Of a DNA stretch of 64,000 nt, positions 1 through 9,667 are shown one piece after another (positions within the stretch are counted from its first letter, which is position 1; each line of letters starts with the position of its first letter). The DNA lies in assembly GCF_950066645.1 (NCBI RefSeq), contig NZ_CATMFB010000007.1, forward strand, positions 124,001 through 188,000, in the 5' to 3' direction. The notes below the pieces were generated by a model that had not been told where the DNA came from, did not search any database, and worked only from the letters and a program-made list of their open reading frames with translations. This DNA comes from an uncultured Thalassolituus sp. Lineage in GTDB: Bacteria > Pseudomonadota > Gammaproteobacteria > Pseudomonadales > Oceanobacteraceae. The translations under genes and the position numbers were made by a program.

Positions 1-438
1 GCGGGCTTCAATTTTATCGCCAAGCCCGGGGGTTTCCCGGTGCGCAACTACCCGGACGCCAGCCAGAGTACCATCACGGTTAACACCCACAATCAGATCA
101 ATGCTAGTGGTGTAACCATCCGGCGCTACCGCAGGAAGGATGACTGCGCTGACTTCGCCGTCATTGCGGGCGCGGTAAATCAGCGCATTTTCCGGCAGGG
201 GGCCGAGCAACTGCTGATTAAACCGGGAGTCGACGGTCAGGGTGTCATTCAGCAGGTCATTGTCGTAGCTACTGGTCGGCACGAGCTGGTTCAGCGCGCG
301 GGACTCCGCCATGCGGATGTTCTGTTTAATCCGCTCAGCCGTGAGCATCTGAGCAGTGGCGATGGCCCCGGCGGTCACTGTGGCAAAGATTGCCAGGCCG
401 ACGGCGTTACGACGGATAGACGAAATCAGTTCATGCAT
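1..438 (-). CDS. rnfG: RnfG/RsxG electron-transport subunit (3' part beyond window)
   Basis: Subunit of the membrane Rnf/Rsx complex, which couples electron transfer between NADH and ferredoxin (or reduces SoxR) to ion movement. The visible 146 residues start MHELISSIRRNAVGLAIF, a short cytoplasmic N-terminus followed by one membrane helix, and run into the periplasmic FMN-binding domain, with the conserved stretch HRETPGLGDKIEAR at the edge. The covalent FMN-threonine site of the family lies further downstream, outside the window. The start at 438 lies 3 bases after the rnfD stop, as expected in an rnfABCDGE operon. Identification is firm; the gene is partial only because the window ends. 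Confidence 0.93.
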   Translation of the reverse strand, partial: MHELISSIRRNAVGLAIFATVTAGAIATAQMLTAERIKQNIRMAESRALNQLVPTSSYDNDLLNDTLTVDSRFNQQLLGPLPENALIYRARNDGEVSAVILPAVAPDGYTTSIDLIVGVNRDGTLAGVRVVAHRETPGLGDKIEAR

Positions 439-441
439 CGG

Positions 442-1491
442 TTACTTCCCCGTCTTCAGGCCACGACGGGCCTTGCTGTGACCGTACGTACGCGGCTGTG
501 TGTAGGCATCGATGAAGGGCGCTGCAAAGTTCATCAGCAGCACGGCGAACGCCACGGCGTCGGGATAGGCCCCCCAGGTACGGATAACAAAAAGGAGAAT
601 GCCGATGCCTGCGCCATAGATCAGTTTGCCTTTGGGCGTCGTTGAAGCGGACACCGGGTCTGTAGCGATAAAGAAAGCGCCCAGCATCGTCGCGCCACTG
701 AACAGGTGGAGCCAGGTTGGGGTATAGAGATCGTGATCCCAGCCGAAGACCAGCGAACATAGAGTCAGCGCCGCGAGCATAGACACCGGGATGTGCCAGG
801 TAATGATTCTCTTCAACATCAGGAATACGCCGCCCGCGAGGAAGGCGAGGTTCATCCACTCCCAGCCCCCATTCAGCCAGCCATTGAAGGTAGCGCGGGT
901 GAGAAGCTCATCAGAGGTCTCTTTGCTGATCAGATGCTTGTAATCATCGAGAGGTGTGGCACCTGTATACACATCTGCAACATCGGCTGAACCGGCAAAA
1001 ATAGCACGTAAGGTATCAGTGAGTCCCGCGACCTCGGAACCACTCATCTGAAATGAGACAGCCCAGTTCGTCGTCATCTGTACCGGAAATGAAACGAGCA
1101 CAAGCGCGTAGCCGATCATGGCAGGGTTAAACGGGTTGTTGCCCATTCCACCATAGATCTGCTTGGCGAATATGATGGCGAAGGCCGTGGCAATCACTGT
1201 GATCCACCAGGGTGCCAGAGGCGGCAGTGCCAGACCCAGCAGAACACCGGTGACCAGCGCAGTGTTGTCTTTCAGGAAAAAACCGACCGGATACTTCCGG
1301 GCTTTCAGTACCAGGGCTTCACAAACGACTGCCGTCAGCCCGGCCAGGATAACGTTGATCAGAGTGCCCGGGCCAAAGAACCAGGTCATGACCGCAAGGC
1401 CTGGCAGAGTCGCCAGCGCGACCGTCAGCATGATGCGACTGGTGGCATTCGGACCATGCGCGTGCGGTGAGGATAGGGTTAACAATGCCAT
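442..1491 (-). CDS. rnfD: RnfD/RsxD membrane subunit
   Basis: Integral membrane subunit of the Rnf complex, 349 residues, with about eight to ten hydrophobic helices. It belongs to the NqrB/RnfD family. The motif [18 protein letters not shown] near residue 260 contains the S(T)GAT sequence whose threonine is covalently flavinylated in characterised homologues. The segment [20 protein letters not shown] is also typical. It begins 2 bases after the rnfC stop and ends 3 bases before rnfG, so translation is tightly coupled. Nothing is anomalous. Confidence 0.96.
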   Translation of the reverse strand: MALLTLSSPHAHGPNATSRIMLTVALATLPGLAVMTWFFGPGTLINVILAGLTAVVCEALVLKARKYPVGFFLKDNTALVTGVLLGLALPPLAPWWITVIATAFAIIFAKQIYGGMGNNPFNPAMIGYALVLVSFPVQMTTNWAVSFQMSGSEVAGLTDTLRAIFAGSADVADVYTGATPLDDYKHLISKETSDELLTRATFNGWLNGGWEWMNLAFLAGGVFLMLKRIITWHIPVSMLAALTLCSLVFGWDHDLYTPTWLHLFSGATMLGAFFIATDPVSASTTPKGKLIYGAGIGILLFVIRTWGAYPDAVAFAVLLMNFAAPFIDAYTQPRTYGHSKARRGLKTGK

Positions 1492-1493
1492 AG

Positions 1494-3686
1494 TTATACT
1501 TCTCCCGCCGCATCAGCCTGTTGTTCAAGCTGTTTCAGTTTATCCTGTTGTTTGCTGAGCGCCGTGGTGAGGGCTTCAACCGTATCGAGGCCTTCGGCCT
1601 GAGCCATGCTTAATCGCTCCCGTGCTTTGTCGACCCGATCCTTCTGCGCCAGTATTTTGCGCTTAAGGTCATCGTTGGCCGGCTCGGGTGTCCCCTGGGC
1701 AGCGGCATTCGCTGCAGGTTGCCCGATGGTCGCGGCTTCCCAGGCCTGGCGTGCCTCTTCAACGCGGACCTTCTGCTTCTCGAGACCATCGCGCAATGCC
1801 TCGACTTTGTCTGAGCCTTCAGCTTCTGCCTGTTCCAGACGCTTGATCGCGGTGTCCAGACGCCCCTGAGCCATTTCCCATTTTTTCTTGAGACGCTCAG
1901 GACTGTTCGGGTCGCCTTTGTCATCAGCTGCAGCCGGTGCGGCTTTGGCTGCTTTTTTCGCAGCGGCGATGTCTTTTGCCAGCGTCTTGATTTTATCCTG
2001 GGTCTTGGTGAGGGCCGCTTCGAATACCGGCACTTTTTCCGCCATCGCAGGATCGGCTTTCGCTGCTTCAAGTTTTTCTTTGGTTTTAGTCAGCGCAGCC
2101 TGAGCGCCGTCCAGTTGTTTCTGAAGTTTTTCCAGTTCAGGAGAGCTGGTTGCAGCAGTTTTTGCCGGCGCATCTGTGGCAGCAGCCGGAGCGGCCTTTT
2201 TCGCTTTCTGAGCGGCTTCTGCCGCTGCTGCCCGGGCCTTACGCTTAGCTTCTTTCTCCGCCTGCTCACGCTCCTGACGGGCGATACGGGCTTCGAAACG
2301 CTCACGGGCCTGCTCGGCCTTTTCCTGGGCCGCCTGTTCTTCGCGGATAGCCCCTTTGGCAAAGCGGTAGTACTGCACCAGTGGGATCTCACTCGGGCAG
2401 ACGTATGAACAGGCGCCACATTCGATGCAGTCGAAGATGTTGTGCTGCTCGGCTTTGTCGAATTCTTCAGCCTTACTGAACCAGTAGAGCTGCTGCGGTA
2501 ACAGTTCTGCCGGACAGGCCTGGGCACAAAGACCACAGCGGATACAGGCCATCGATGGCTTGTTGGTCGGCAGTTCTTTTTCAGTGGGAGCAAGCAGGCA
2601 GTTGGTCGTTTTTACAACCGGAAGTGCGGTGGTCGGCAGGGCAAAGCCCATCATGGGTCCACCCATAATTACGCGCTCACGCTTCTGAGGCTGATAGCCT
2701 GACACCGCCAGCAGATGGCTGACCGGTGTGCCCAACAGGACATCCCAGTTACCTTTGTCAGACACTGCGTCTCCGGTGACCGTGGTAATACGGCTGATCA
2801 GAGGTCGGCCGATATCGACGGCGTCGGCAATGGCCGCCGCTGTTCCGACGTTCTGGCAGACGATGCCGATATGCGCCGGTATTCCACCGCTGGGAACTTC
2901 GCGTCCGGTAAGGATCTGGATGAGTTGCTTTTCTCCACCCGACGGGTATTTCGTGGGGATGGTCACGACATCGATATGATGCTCTTCATGCAGCGCAAGC
3001 AGAGCGTCTTCCAGTGCGGCAATCGCTTCGGGTTTGTTGTCTTCCACACCGATCAGGCAGCGTTCTGCGGCGGTGATCTGCAGCAGGATCTGAGCGCCGC
3101 GCACGATATCGCGTGCGCGCTCACGCATCAGCATATCGTCTGCAGTAATGTAAGGTTCGCACTCGGCGCCATTCAGAATCAGGGTGTCGATCCTGTTGTC
3201 ACCGACCGATAACTTAACCGAGGTCGGGAAGCCTGCGCCGCCCATTCCGGCAATGCCGCACTCACGGATCCGGCGGACAAGATCTGCGGCACTGATGTCG
3301 TCGCAGTCATCCACTCCGAGTTCGGCGCACAGGCTCTGATGAGGCTGCCACTCGTCCTTGCCATCTGGCGTAATGACGATACAGAGTTCGCTCATGCCGG
3401 AAGCGTGCGGCACCTGACGGTCTTCAATGGCTGCGACGACACCCGAGGTTGGCGCGTGCAACGGTGCAGAAACAAAGCCGTGCGGCTCTGCAATCACCTG
3501 ACCTTTCAGGACGCTGTCGCCGGCACTGACAACCGGACGGGAAGGCGCGCCGATATGCTGATGCAGGGGCAGGACAAGTTCGTCGGGCAGGGGGGCAGTT
3601 CTGATTGCCCGGCCAGTCGACTGATGTTTGTTTTCAGGCGGATGGATGCCACCGTCGAACTCATGCAGCTGAATCAGGTGCGTCAT
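1494..3686 (-). CDS. rnfC: RnfC/RsxC NADH-binding iron-sulfur subunit with long coiled-coil tail
   Basis: Peripheral subunit thought to take electrons from NADH via FMN. The 730 residues divide into an N-terminal RnfC barrel, an NqrF/Nuo51-like FMN/NADH domain ([13 protein letters not shown] near residue 150), a SLBB region, and two 4Fe-4S ferredoxin motifs near residues 375-425 ([12 protein letters not shown] and [12 protein letters not shown]). From about residue 450 to the end the protein is a charged, Ala/Lys/Glu-rich coiled coil. Three related segments can be seen, each with a pattern like LxxKxxxAQxRLDxAxxRLxxAxAEG. Such tails are common in enterobacterial and marine RnfC and vary in length. 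The gene overlaps the end of rnfB by 4 bases. Confidence 0.96.
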   Translation of the reverse strand: MTHLIQLHEFDGGIHPPENKHQSTGRAIRTAPLPDELVLPLHQHIGAPSRPVVSAGDSVLKGQVIAEPHGFVSAPLHAPTSGVVAAIEDRQVPHASGMSELCIVITPDGKDEWQPHQSLCAELGVDDCDDISAADLVRRIRECGIAGMGGAGFPTSVKLSVGDNRIDTLILNGAECEPYITADDMLMRERARDIVRGAQILLQITAAERCLIGVEDNKPEAIAALEDALLALHEEHHIDVVTIPTKYPSGGEKQLIQILTGREVPSGGIPAHIGIVCQNVGTAAAIADAVDIGRPLISRITTVTGDAVSDKGNWDVLLGTPVSHLLAVSGYQPQKRERVIMGGPMMGFALPTTALPVVKTTNCLLAPTEKELPTNKPSMACIRCGLCAQACPAELLPQQLYWFSKAEEFDKAEQHNIFDCIECGACSYVCPSEIPLVQYYRFAKGAIREEQAAQEKAEQARERFEARIARQEREQAEKEAKRKARAAAAEAAQKAKKAAPAAATDAPAKTAATSSPELEKLQKQLDGAQAALTKTKEKLEAAKADPAMAEKVPVFEAALTKTQDKIKTLAKDIAAAKKAAKAAPAAADDKGDPNSPERLKKKWEMAQGRLDTAIKRLEQAEAEGSDKVEALRDGLEKQKVRVEEARQAWEAATIGQPAANAAAQGTPEPANDDLKRKILAQKDRVDKARERLSMAQAEGLDTVEALTTALSKQQDKLKQLEQQADAAGEV

Positions 3687-4279
3687 GCGTGACCTCCTGC
3701 CGTTGCTGGACGACGGTCAGTCGCAATCAGTTCAACACCGGCGGTGGGAGCTTCCCAGTACCAGTTGCTCCGGTCTGTAGCGACAGGAATCATATCAATA
3801 CAATCCACTGGACATGGTTCAACACACAGGTCGCACCCGGTACATTCGTCGGTGATGACGGTGTGCATCTGTTTTGCGGCACCGAGAATGGCGTCCACAG
3901 GGCAGGCCTGAATACATTTGGTACAGCCGATACACTCGTCTTCACGAATATAAGCGACGGTTGGGACGGCTTTCTCAGCACCGTGCTCTGCGTCGAGAGG
4001 CTCAGGTTCTACGCCAAGAAGATCTGCAAGCGCATCGATGGTGCTTTCGCCGCCGGGCGGACACTTGTTGATTTTATCGCCATCCGCGATGGCTTCTGCA
4101 TACGGCTTGCAGCCAGGGTAGCCACACTGGCCGCACTGGGTCTGCGGCAGGAGGTCGTTGATCTGGTCGACGATCGGATTGCCATCCACCTTAAAGCGCA
4201 CGGCAGCAAAGCCAAGCAGTGCACCAAACAGAAGAGCCAGAGCGGCGAGGACGATAACGGCGATCAGGATACTGCTCAT
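3683..4279 (-). CDS. rnfB: RnfB/RsxB iron-sulfur subunit
   Basis: Membrane-anchored ferredoxin-like subunit of Rnf, 198 residues. It has one N-terminal hydrophobic helix ([20 protein letters not shown]). Next comes the Fe-S domain typical of Rnf[17 protein letters not shown], with a later Cys in NKCPPGG. Two 4Fe-4S motifs follow ([16 protein letters not shown] and [16 protein letters not shown]). The length matches the family. It overlaps rnfC by 4 bases (ATGA) and starts 10 bases after rnfA. Confidence 0.96.
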   Translation of the reverse strand: MSSILIAVIVLAALALLFGALLGFAAVRFKVDGNPIVDQINDLLPQTQCGQCGYPGCKPYAEAIADGDKINKCPPGGESTIDALADLLGVEPEPLDAEHGAEKAVPTVAYIREDECIGCTKCIQACPVDAILGAAKQMHTVITDECTGCDLCVEPCPVDCIDMIPVATDRSNWYWEAPTAGVELIATDRRPATAGGHA

Positions 4280-4289
4280 GTCATACTCC

Positions 4290-4871
4290 TCAGATGCTCA
4301 CCAGACCGGTAAAACCGAGGAATGCCAGAGCCATCAGGCCTGCGGTGATCATCGCAATGGCCGAGCCCTGAAACGGTACCGGAACATCCGCCACTGCAAT
4401 TCTTTCCCGCATGGCAGCAAACAGAACCATCACCAGAGAAAAGCCTACCGCGGCACCGAAGCCATACAGGATCGACTCAACGAAGGTATTTTCACGCTTG
4501 ATGTTCAGCAGGGCGACACCAAGAACTGCGCAGTTTGTTGTGATCAGCGGAAGAAAAATACCCAGTACCCGGTAGAGCAGCGGGCTGGTCTTACGGATAG
4601 CCAGCTCCGTGAAACCGACGACTACCGCGATAACCACGATGAAACTGATGGTCTTCAGATAGGTCAGATCAAAGGGCACCAGCAGATAGGTATACAGCAG
4701 GTAGCTGCAGACGGATGCCAGAGTCAGTACAAAGGTGGTGGCTGCACCCATACCAATGGCGGTCTCCAGTTTGTTGGAAACGCCCATAAACGGGCACAGG
4801 CCCAGAAACTGAACAAGTACAAAGTTGTTCACCAGGATAGTGCTTACCAGAATCAGCAGGTACTCTGTCAT
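4290..4871 (-). CDS. rnfA: RnfA/RsxA membrane subunit
   Basis: First gene of the rnf operon: a 193-residue protein with six membrane helices, of the NqrE/RnfA family, that shares an inverted-repeat fold with RnfE. The open frame extends 25 codons upstream. I place the start at 4871 because the family begins [19 protein letters not shown], which is present exactly there. The conserved N-terminal segment [12 protein letters not shown] follows. A good sigma-70 promoter lies about 70 bases upstream. Ten bases separate it from rnfB. Confidence 0.95.
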   Translation of the reverse strand: MTEYLLILVSTILVNNFVLVQFLGLCPFMGVSNKLETAIGMGAATTFVLTLASVCSYLLYTYLLVPFDLTYLKTISFIVVIAVVVGFTELAIRKTSPLLYRVLGIFLPLITTNCAVLGVALLNIKRENTFVESILYGFGAAVGFSLVMVLFAAMRERIAVADVPVPFQGSAIAMITAGLMALAFLGFTGLVSI

Positions 4872-4944
4872 TAACGGCTCCGCAGCGATAATACCCTCAC
4901 TGAACATCAGGAAATACGGGAGGGTTCGGCATTTTGGGGCGCGC

Positions 4945-4974
4945 ATTATCCCAAAATAGCGTTATTTCTTACAA
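4945..4974 (-). promoter_or_regulatory. Probable sigma-70 promoter of the rnf operon
   Basis: Read on the minus strand, TTGTAA at 4974-4969 is followed after 18 bases by GATAAT at 4950-4945, a good -35/-10 pair. Transcription would begin near 4938, leaving a leader of about 67 bases before rnfA. This is assigned by pattern only. Confidence 0.5.
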
Positions 4975-5125
4975 GAACATAAGTCACTAGTAGTAATAGC
5001 CGTTTGGAATAAGAGAAGCTATTGTTACCACTCTGGGCAGTAACACGACTTGCGTGTCCGGAAAAAAGTGGCAGACTCAGACTCGCGGCAACAACAAGAA
5101 AACGGGCCGCATAACAGGGGAAACG

Positions 5126-7306
5126 ATGAGAACAGCAGGAAAACTTATCGGGGGAATACTACTGGCGACGCTTCTGAGCGCCTGTGGGAAGGATGCCTGG
5201 AATAACCCGCATCATGCCGATGAGACAGGCAGCAATATTCTTTATTCGAGCTTTTCTGAACGGCCGAAGCATCTGGACCCTGTGATCTCGTACAGCTCTG
5301 ATGAAGGCCGGTTTATCGATCAGATCTACGATCCACCGTTGCAGTACCACTATCTTAAGCGACCGTTTCAGCTGGAGCCTGCCACCCTGATCCGGATGCC
5401 GGAGATTGTTTATCTCAATCAGGACGGTGAGGTGATGACTGATGACAGCGGCGAACCTGCCTTCAGCGATTACTTCCTTGATATACGCCCGGGTATCCGT
5501 TATCAGCCGCACCCAGCGTTTGCGACACAGACAGACGGCTCCCCGGTTTATCTTTTCGATGAGGCGGCAGAAGCAGCCCCTTATACCGTACTCAGTGATT
5601 TCGCAGAGACGGGCAGTCGTGAGCTTACCGCTGAAGACTATGCCTACCAGATCCGCAGGTTGGCCGATCCGACGCTTCTGTCGCCGATCCGGGGACTGTT
5701 GTCAGAGTACATTCTTGGCATGAATGAATTTGGCGCGCTTGCGAAAGAGGCGCGGGCCGGACTGAAGGACGGCGAGTGGCTGGACCTCCGGACACTGCCT
5801 TTCGAGGGTGTCGAGGTGGTTTCTGACTATCGCCTCAGAGTGCGTCTGAAAGGTAAGTACCCACAGTTCAGTTACTGGCTGGCTTTCCACTTCTTTGCGC
5901 CTGTGCCCTGGGAGGCTGATCGCTTTTACAGCATGCCGGGCATGGCAGACCGTAACTTGACGCTCGACTGGTATCCGGTGGGGACCGGCCCCTACATGAT
6001 GACCAGAAATGATCCGAACGAGGTCATCATCCTTGAGCGCAACCCGAACTATCGCGAAGACCTCTATCCCTCAGAAGGCGATATCGGAGATTCTGAGGCA
6101 GGCCTGTTGGCTGACGCCGGTAAACCACTGCCGTTTATCGATAAGGTGGTCTATCGCCTTGAGAAAGAGTCTATTCCCCTCTGGAGTAAATTTCTGCAGG
6201 GCTATTACGACCGTTCAGGCATTTCCAGCGACAGTTTTGATCAGGCAATCAAAGTCGGTTCAGAAGGGATCGGTCTCAGTGATGAGATGCGCGAGCGCGG
6301 GATAACACTCGAGCGGACTGTCGTTCCCGGGACCTTCTATTTTGGTTTTAACATGCTCGATCCGGTCGTCGGTGATACCGGTACCGCCGCTGAGCGATTG
6401 AAAAAGCGTAAGTTACGTCAGGCCATTGCAATTGCTTACGATCAGGAGGAATACATTTCTATTTTCCAGAATGGTCGTGGCGAAACCGGAATGAGTCCGG
6501 TACCGCCGGGTATTTTCGGATACCAGCAGGGCGAAGAGGGGATTAACCCGGTTGCTTTTGATTGGGTGGATGGTAAGCCCGTACGTAAGTCGGTTGAAGA
6601 GGCGCGTCAACTTTTGGCAGAAGCCGGATACCCTGAAGGGCGCCACGAAAAGACCGGCGAGCCGCTGATTCTGAATCTCGATACGGTTGGTGCAGGCGCG
6701 GGCGCTACTCAGAACTGGTTGATGAAACAGTTTAGAAAACTTGGTATCCAGCTGAATTTCCGCGGAACAGACTACAACCGCTTTAAAGAAAAAATGAGTT
6801 CAGGCAACGCGCAGATGTTCCAGTGGGGCTGGATGGCCGATTACCCGGATGCTGAGAATTTTCTGTTTCTGCTATACGGCCCCAATGGCCAGGTAGTCAC
6901 GAAAGGTGCCGGAGTGAATTCGAGCAACTATAACAATGCCGAATACAACCGTCTGTTTGAAGAAATGAAACTGATGGAAAACACCCCAGAGCGTATGGAA
7001 ATCATCCGCCGGATGCTGGACATTATCCACGAAGATACTCCCTGGGCTTCGGCGTTTCATCCCCACGGCTATACCCTGAATAATGCCTGGGTGTATAACT
7101 CCAAACCTCATGGAATTTCAAAGGCCTTACTCAAATACCTGCGTATTGACCCGCAGCAGCGTCTTGATATGCAGGACCAGTGGAATACGCCTGTGACCTG
7201 GCCTCTGCTGGTGGTGTTGTTCATTCTTATCGGCTTTGCAACTCCGGGATATATTGCCTATCGCCGTCGTCTGCAGCAGCGGATCCGACCGGATGGGGGC
7301 CACTGA
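5126..7306 (+). CDS. Peptide ABC transporter substrate-binding lipoprotein with C-terminal membrane helix
   Basis: Solute-binding protein of the DppA/OppA/YejA class (SBP family 5), probably for oligopeptides. I start it at 5126 (after AGGGGAAACG) because this gives a clean lipoprotein signal, MRTAGKLIGGILLATLLSAC, with the lipobox LLSAC. The body shows SBP_bac_5 features such as ERPKHLDPVISYSSDEGRF and a YPVGTGPYM segment. At 726 residues it is longer than the usual 530-600. The extra length includes a C-terminal hydrophobic helix (LLVVLFILIGFATPGYIA) followed by a basic tail, YRRRLQQR. It would thus be tethered at both ends. It heads a four-gene operon and is followed one base later by the first permease. 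Confidence 0.9.
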   Translation: MRTAGKLIGGILLATLLSACGKDAWNNPHHADETGSNILYSSFSERPKHLDPVISYSSDEGRFIDQIYDPPLQYHYLKRPFQLEPATLIRMPEIVYLNQDGEVMTDDSGEPAFSDYFLDIRPGIRYQPHPAFATQTDGSPVYLFDEAAEAAPYTVLSDFAETGSRELTAEDYAYQIRRLADPTLLSPIRGLLSEYILGMNEFGALAKEARAGLKDGEWLDLRTLPFEGVEVVSDYRLRVRLKGKYPQFSYWLAFHFFAPVPWEADRFYSMPGMADRNLTLDWYPVGTGPYMMTRNDPNEVIILERNPNYREDLYPSEGDIGDSEAGLLADAGKPLPFIDKVVYRLEKESIPLWSKFLQGYYDRSGISSDSFDQAIKVGSEGIGLSDEMRERGITLERTVVPGTFYFGFNMLDPVVGDTGTAAERLKKRKLRQAIAIAYDQEEYISIFQNGRGETGMSPVPPGIFGYQQGEEGINPVAFDWVDGKPVRKSVEEARQLLAEAGYPEGRHEKTGEPLILNLDTVGAGAGATQNWLMKQFRKLGIQLNFRGTDYNRFKEKMSSGNAQMFQWGWMADYPDAENFLFLLYGPNGQVVTKGAGVNSSNYNNAEYNRLFEEMKLMENTPERMEIIRRMLDIIHEDTPWASAFHPHGYTLNNAWVYNSKPHGISKALLKYLRIDPQQRLDMQDQWNTPVTWPLLVVLFILIGFATPGYIAYRRRLQQRIRPDGGH

Positions 7307-7307
7307 T

Positions 7308-8285
7308 ATGCTCGCTTATATTATTCGTCGTCTGCTCTATGCGGTGCCTATCCTGATTGGGGTGAACCTGCTGACGTTCGCTTTATTTTTCGTCGTAAAT
7401 ACCCCTGACCAGATGGCGCGCGTTCAGTTGGGCGACAAACACGTGACTGAAGAAGCGGTGACCGAATGGAAGGTGCAGAGGGGCTATGATAAACCTCTGG
7501 TACTGAATTCAGAGGCCAGTGGCCTTGACGTTGTCACAGACACTATCTTTTACGAAAAGTCACTGCGTCTGTTTGCGTTTGATTTCGGCAAGTCGGATGC
7601 CGGACGCAGTATTGCCGCCGATATTGAACAGAGGATGTGGCCAAGTCTGGCTGTTGCTCTGCCTACTTTTATCATTGGCATCAGCGTGAACATTGCCTTC
7701 GCACTGTTTATCGTTATGTTCCGGGCCAGTATTTTTGATACGTCGGCGATGATTCTCTGTGTTGCACTGATGTCGATATCGGGGGTTTTCTACGTGATTG
7801 CCGGCCAGTTCTTCTTTGCCCGTGAGTGGAATCTTGTTCCAATTTCCGGCTACCTTCCCGGCGCAGATGCCTGGCGTTTTCTGGTATTGCCGGTCGTCAT
7901 TGGTGTGATTTCCGGCATAGGGGGCGGCACCCGTTTATACCGTACGCTGTTCCTCGAAGAGGCCAGTAAAGATTACGCGCGTACAGCCCGGGCCAAAGGG
8001 GTTTCTGAACTGACGGTGCTGTTCCGGCATATTATGCCGAACGGTCTTATTCCAATCCTGACCAGTGTCGTGGTTGTGATTCCGTCGCTCTTTATGGGGA
8101 GCCTGTTGATCGAATCTTTCTTCGGCATTCCCGGTCTGGGAAGTTATACCCTGGATGCCATTCAGGCGCAGGATTTTGCTATTGTCCGCAGCATGGTGTT
8201 TCTCGGCTCTGTTCTATACATTCTGGGGCTGCTGTTGACCGATATTTCGTACACGCTGGTTGATCCGCGGGTGAGGTTGTCCTGA
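7308..8285 (+). CDS. ABC transporter permease (YejB/DppB-like)
   Basis: Inner-membrane permease of a peptide-type importer, 325 residues. It starts MLAYIIRRLLYAVPILIGV, the standard N-terminus of DppB/YejB proteins. About six membrane helices follow. The cytoplasmic EAA loop that contacts the ATPase is visible as DYARTARAKGVSELTVLFRH. The start at 7308 is one base after the binding-protein stop, and its own stop overlaps the ATG of the next permease (TGATG at 8283-8287). Confidence 0.93.
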   Translation: MLAYIIRRLLYAVPILIGVNLLTFALFFVVNTPDQMARVQLGDKHVTEEAVTEWKVQRGYDKPLVLNSEASGLDVVTDTIFYEKSLRLFAFDFGKSDAGRSIAADIEQRMWPSLAVALPTFIIGISVNIAFALFIVMFRASIFDTSAMILCVALMSISGVFYVIAGQFFFAREWNLVPISGYLPGADAWRFLVLPVVIGVISGIGGGTRLYRTLFLEEASKDYARTARAKGVSELTVLFRHIMPNGLIPILTSVVVVIPSLFMGSLLIESFFGIPGLGSYTLDAIQAQDFAIVRSMVFLGSVLYILGLLLTDISYTLVDPRVRLS

Positions 8286-9667
8286 TGTTTAATGATATCC
8301 GTCTCGCCTTCCTCTGGAGCGATTACCTGATTTTTGCACTGGTGCTGGCACTGGTCGCATTTGTTGTGTCGGTGGTGAGAAACCCTCTTGCGCGTGCCCG
8401 CTGGTCTCAGGTGTTCCGCTCCCGTATCGGTGCCTCCTCATTTCTGATTATCGGCTTTTATGTCGTGATTGCTCTTCTCGACTCTCTGCATTTCCAGACT
8501 CGCCTGGAAGATACGACAGGGAGCGGAGCAGAGCATTATTCGCCGGAAGTACGCAGTGTTCTGGATGTCGCGCTGGCGCCTATGCAGGGCAACGATGAAC
8601 GAACTTACTCAGCCCCCTTTGCGATTTATTCCTTTGCCAAAGAAACCGAAGAAATGGCAGATGGCACGATCGCGCGGGTGTATCCGCGACTGAAACATGG
8701 AGGTGCACATCTGGAGAACACCAGTGAGCACACGGCAGATATTGTGGTGAAAAGCCTCAGCGTGATTGGCTGGTGGTTGATTCCCTGTCTGGTACTCATC
8801 AGCCTGCATCATGTATTTGTGCGCAACGCCGCCTCGCGACTGCCATGGCCGGTTATTTATGTGACGCTTACCACCATCGTTCTGGTCTGCGCCTGGGCCT
8901 TGGAGATGAGTCGCTATTATCACGTTCTGGGTACCGATAAAGTCGGACAGGACGTGCTGTATCAGAGTCTGAAAGCCGTCCGGACCGGTGTTCTGATCGG
9001 AACCCTGGCCACTCTTGTCACGCTGCCCCTTGCCGTGCTGCTGGGGATATCCGCAGGCTATTTCCGGGGGTGGGTCGATGATGTCGTTCAGTATATCTAC
9101 ACCACGCTTAATTCCATTCCGGGTATTCTTCTGATCGCGGCGTCTGTGCTTCTGATTGATGTCTATATCGAAACCCATCCGGAACAGTTCAAACTGCTCA
9201 GTGACAGAGCTGACTTCAAGTTTATTGCGCTCTGTTTCATCCTGGGGATGACCAGCTGGACAGGATTATGTCGTCTGCTGCGTGCTGAGACACTGAAGCT
9301 CAGTCAACTCGAATATGTGCAGGCTGCCCACGCCTTCGGAGTCAGCCACTGGCGGGTGCTGATGCGGCATATTCTGCCGAATACCACGCATATTATCCTG
9401 ATTGCACTGGTACTCGACTTCAGTGGCTTTGTGCTGGCAGAAGCGGTTCTCAGCTACATCGGGGTGGGGGTTGATCCGTCGATGAAGAGCTGGGGCAACA
9501 TGATTAATGAGGCCCGTGCAGAGTTAGCGAGAGATCCCGTTGTCTGGTGGTCTGTCACCGCCGCATTTATTCTGATGTTTGTTCTGGTGCTGGCGGCGAA
9601 CCTGTTTTCTGATCGCGTGCGCGATGCCTTTGATCCACGCATGAGTGGTAGTGGAGAGCAGAAATGA
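8285..9667 (+). CDS. ABC transporter permease (YejE/DppC-like), long form
   Basis: Second permease of the peptide importer, 460 residues, considerably longer than DppC (about 300). The core is in the C-terminal half: YHVLGTDKVGQDVL near residue 215 and an EAA loop, EYVQAAHAFGVSHWRVLMRH. The extra N-terminal portion holds additional membrane helices and a soluble loop (about residues 70-140), an organisation also known in YejE-type proteins. Its stop overlaps the ATPase start by 4 bases (ATGA). Confidence 0.92.
   Translation: MFNDIRLAFLWSDYLIFALVLALVAFVVSVVRNPLARARWSQVFRSRIGASSFLIIGFYVVIALLDSLHFQTRLEDTTGSGAEHYSPEVRSVLDVALAPMQGNDERTYSAPFAIYSFAKETEEMADGTIARVYPRLKHGGAHLENTSEHTADIVVKSLSVIGWWLIPCLVLISLHHVFVRNAASRLPWPVIYVTLTTIVLVCAWALEMSRYYHVLGTDKVGQDVLYQSLKAVRTGVLIGTLATLVTLPLAVLLGISAGYFRGWVDDVVQYIYTTLNSIPGILLIAASVLLIDVYIETHPEQFKLLSDRADFKFIALCFILGMTSWTGLCRLLRAETLKLSQLEYVQAAHAFGVSHWRVLMRHILPNTTHIILIALVLDFSGFVLAEAVLSYIGVGVDPSMKSWGNMINEARAELARDPVVWWSVTAAFILMFVLVLAANLFSDRVRDAFDPRMSGSGEQK

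Noticed and set aside
40-645. Open plus-strand frame of 201 codons opposite rnfG/rnfD
   Set aside because: Shadow of the strongly supported minus-strand rnf genes; the protein has no plausible features.
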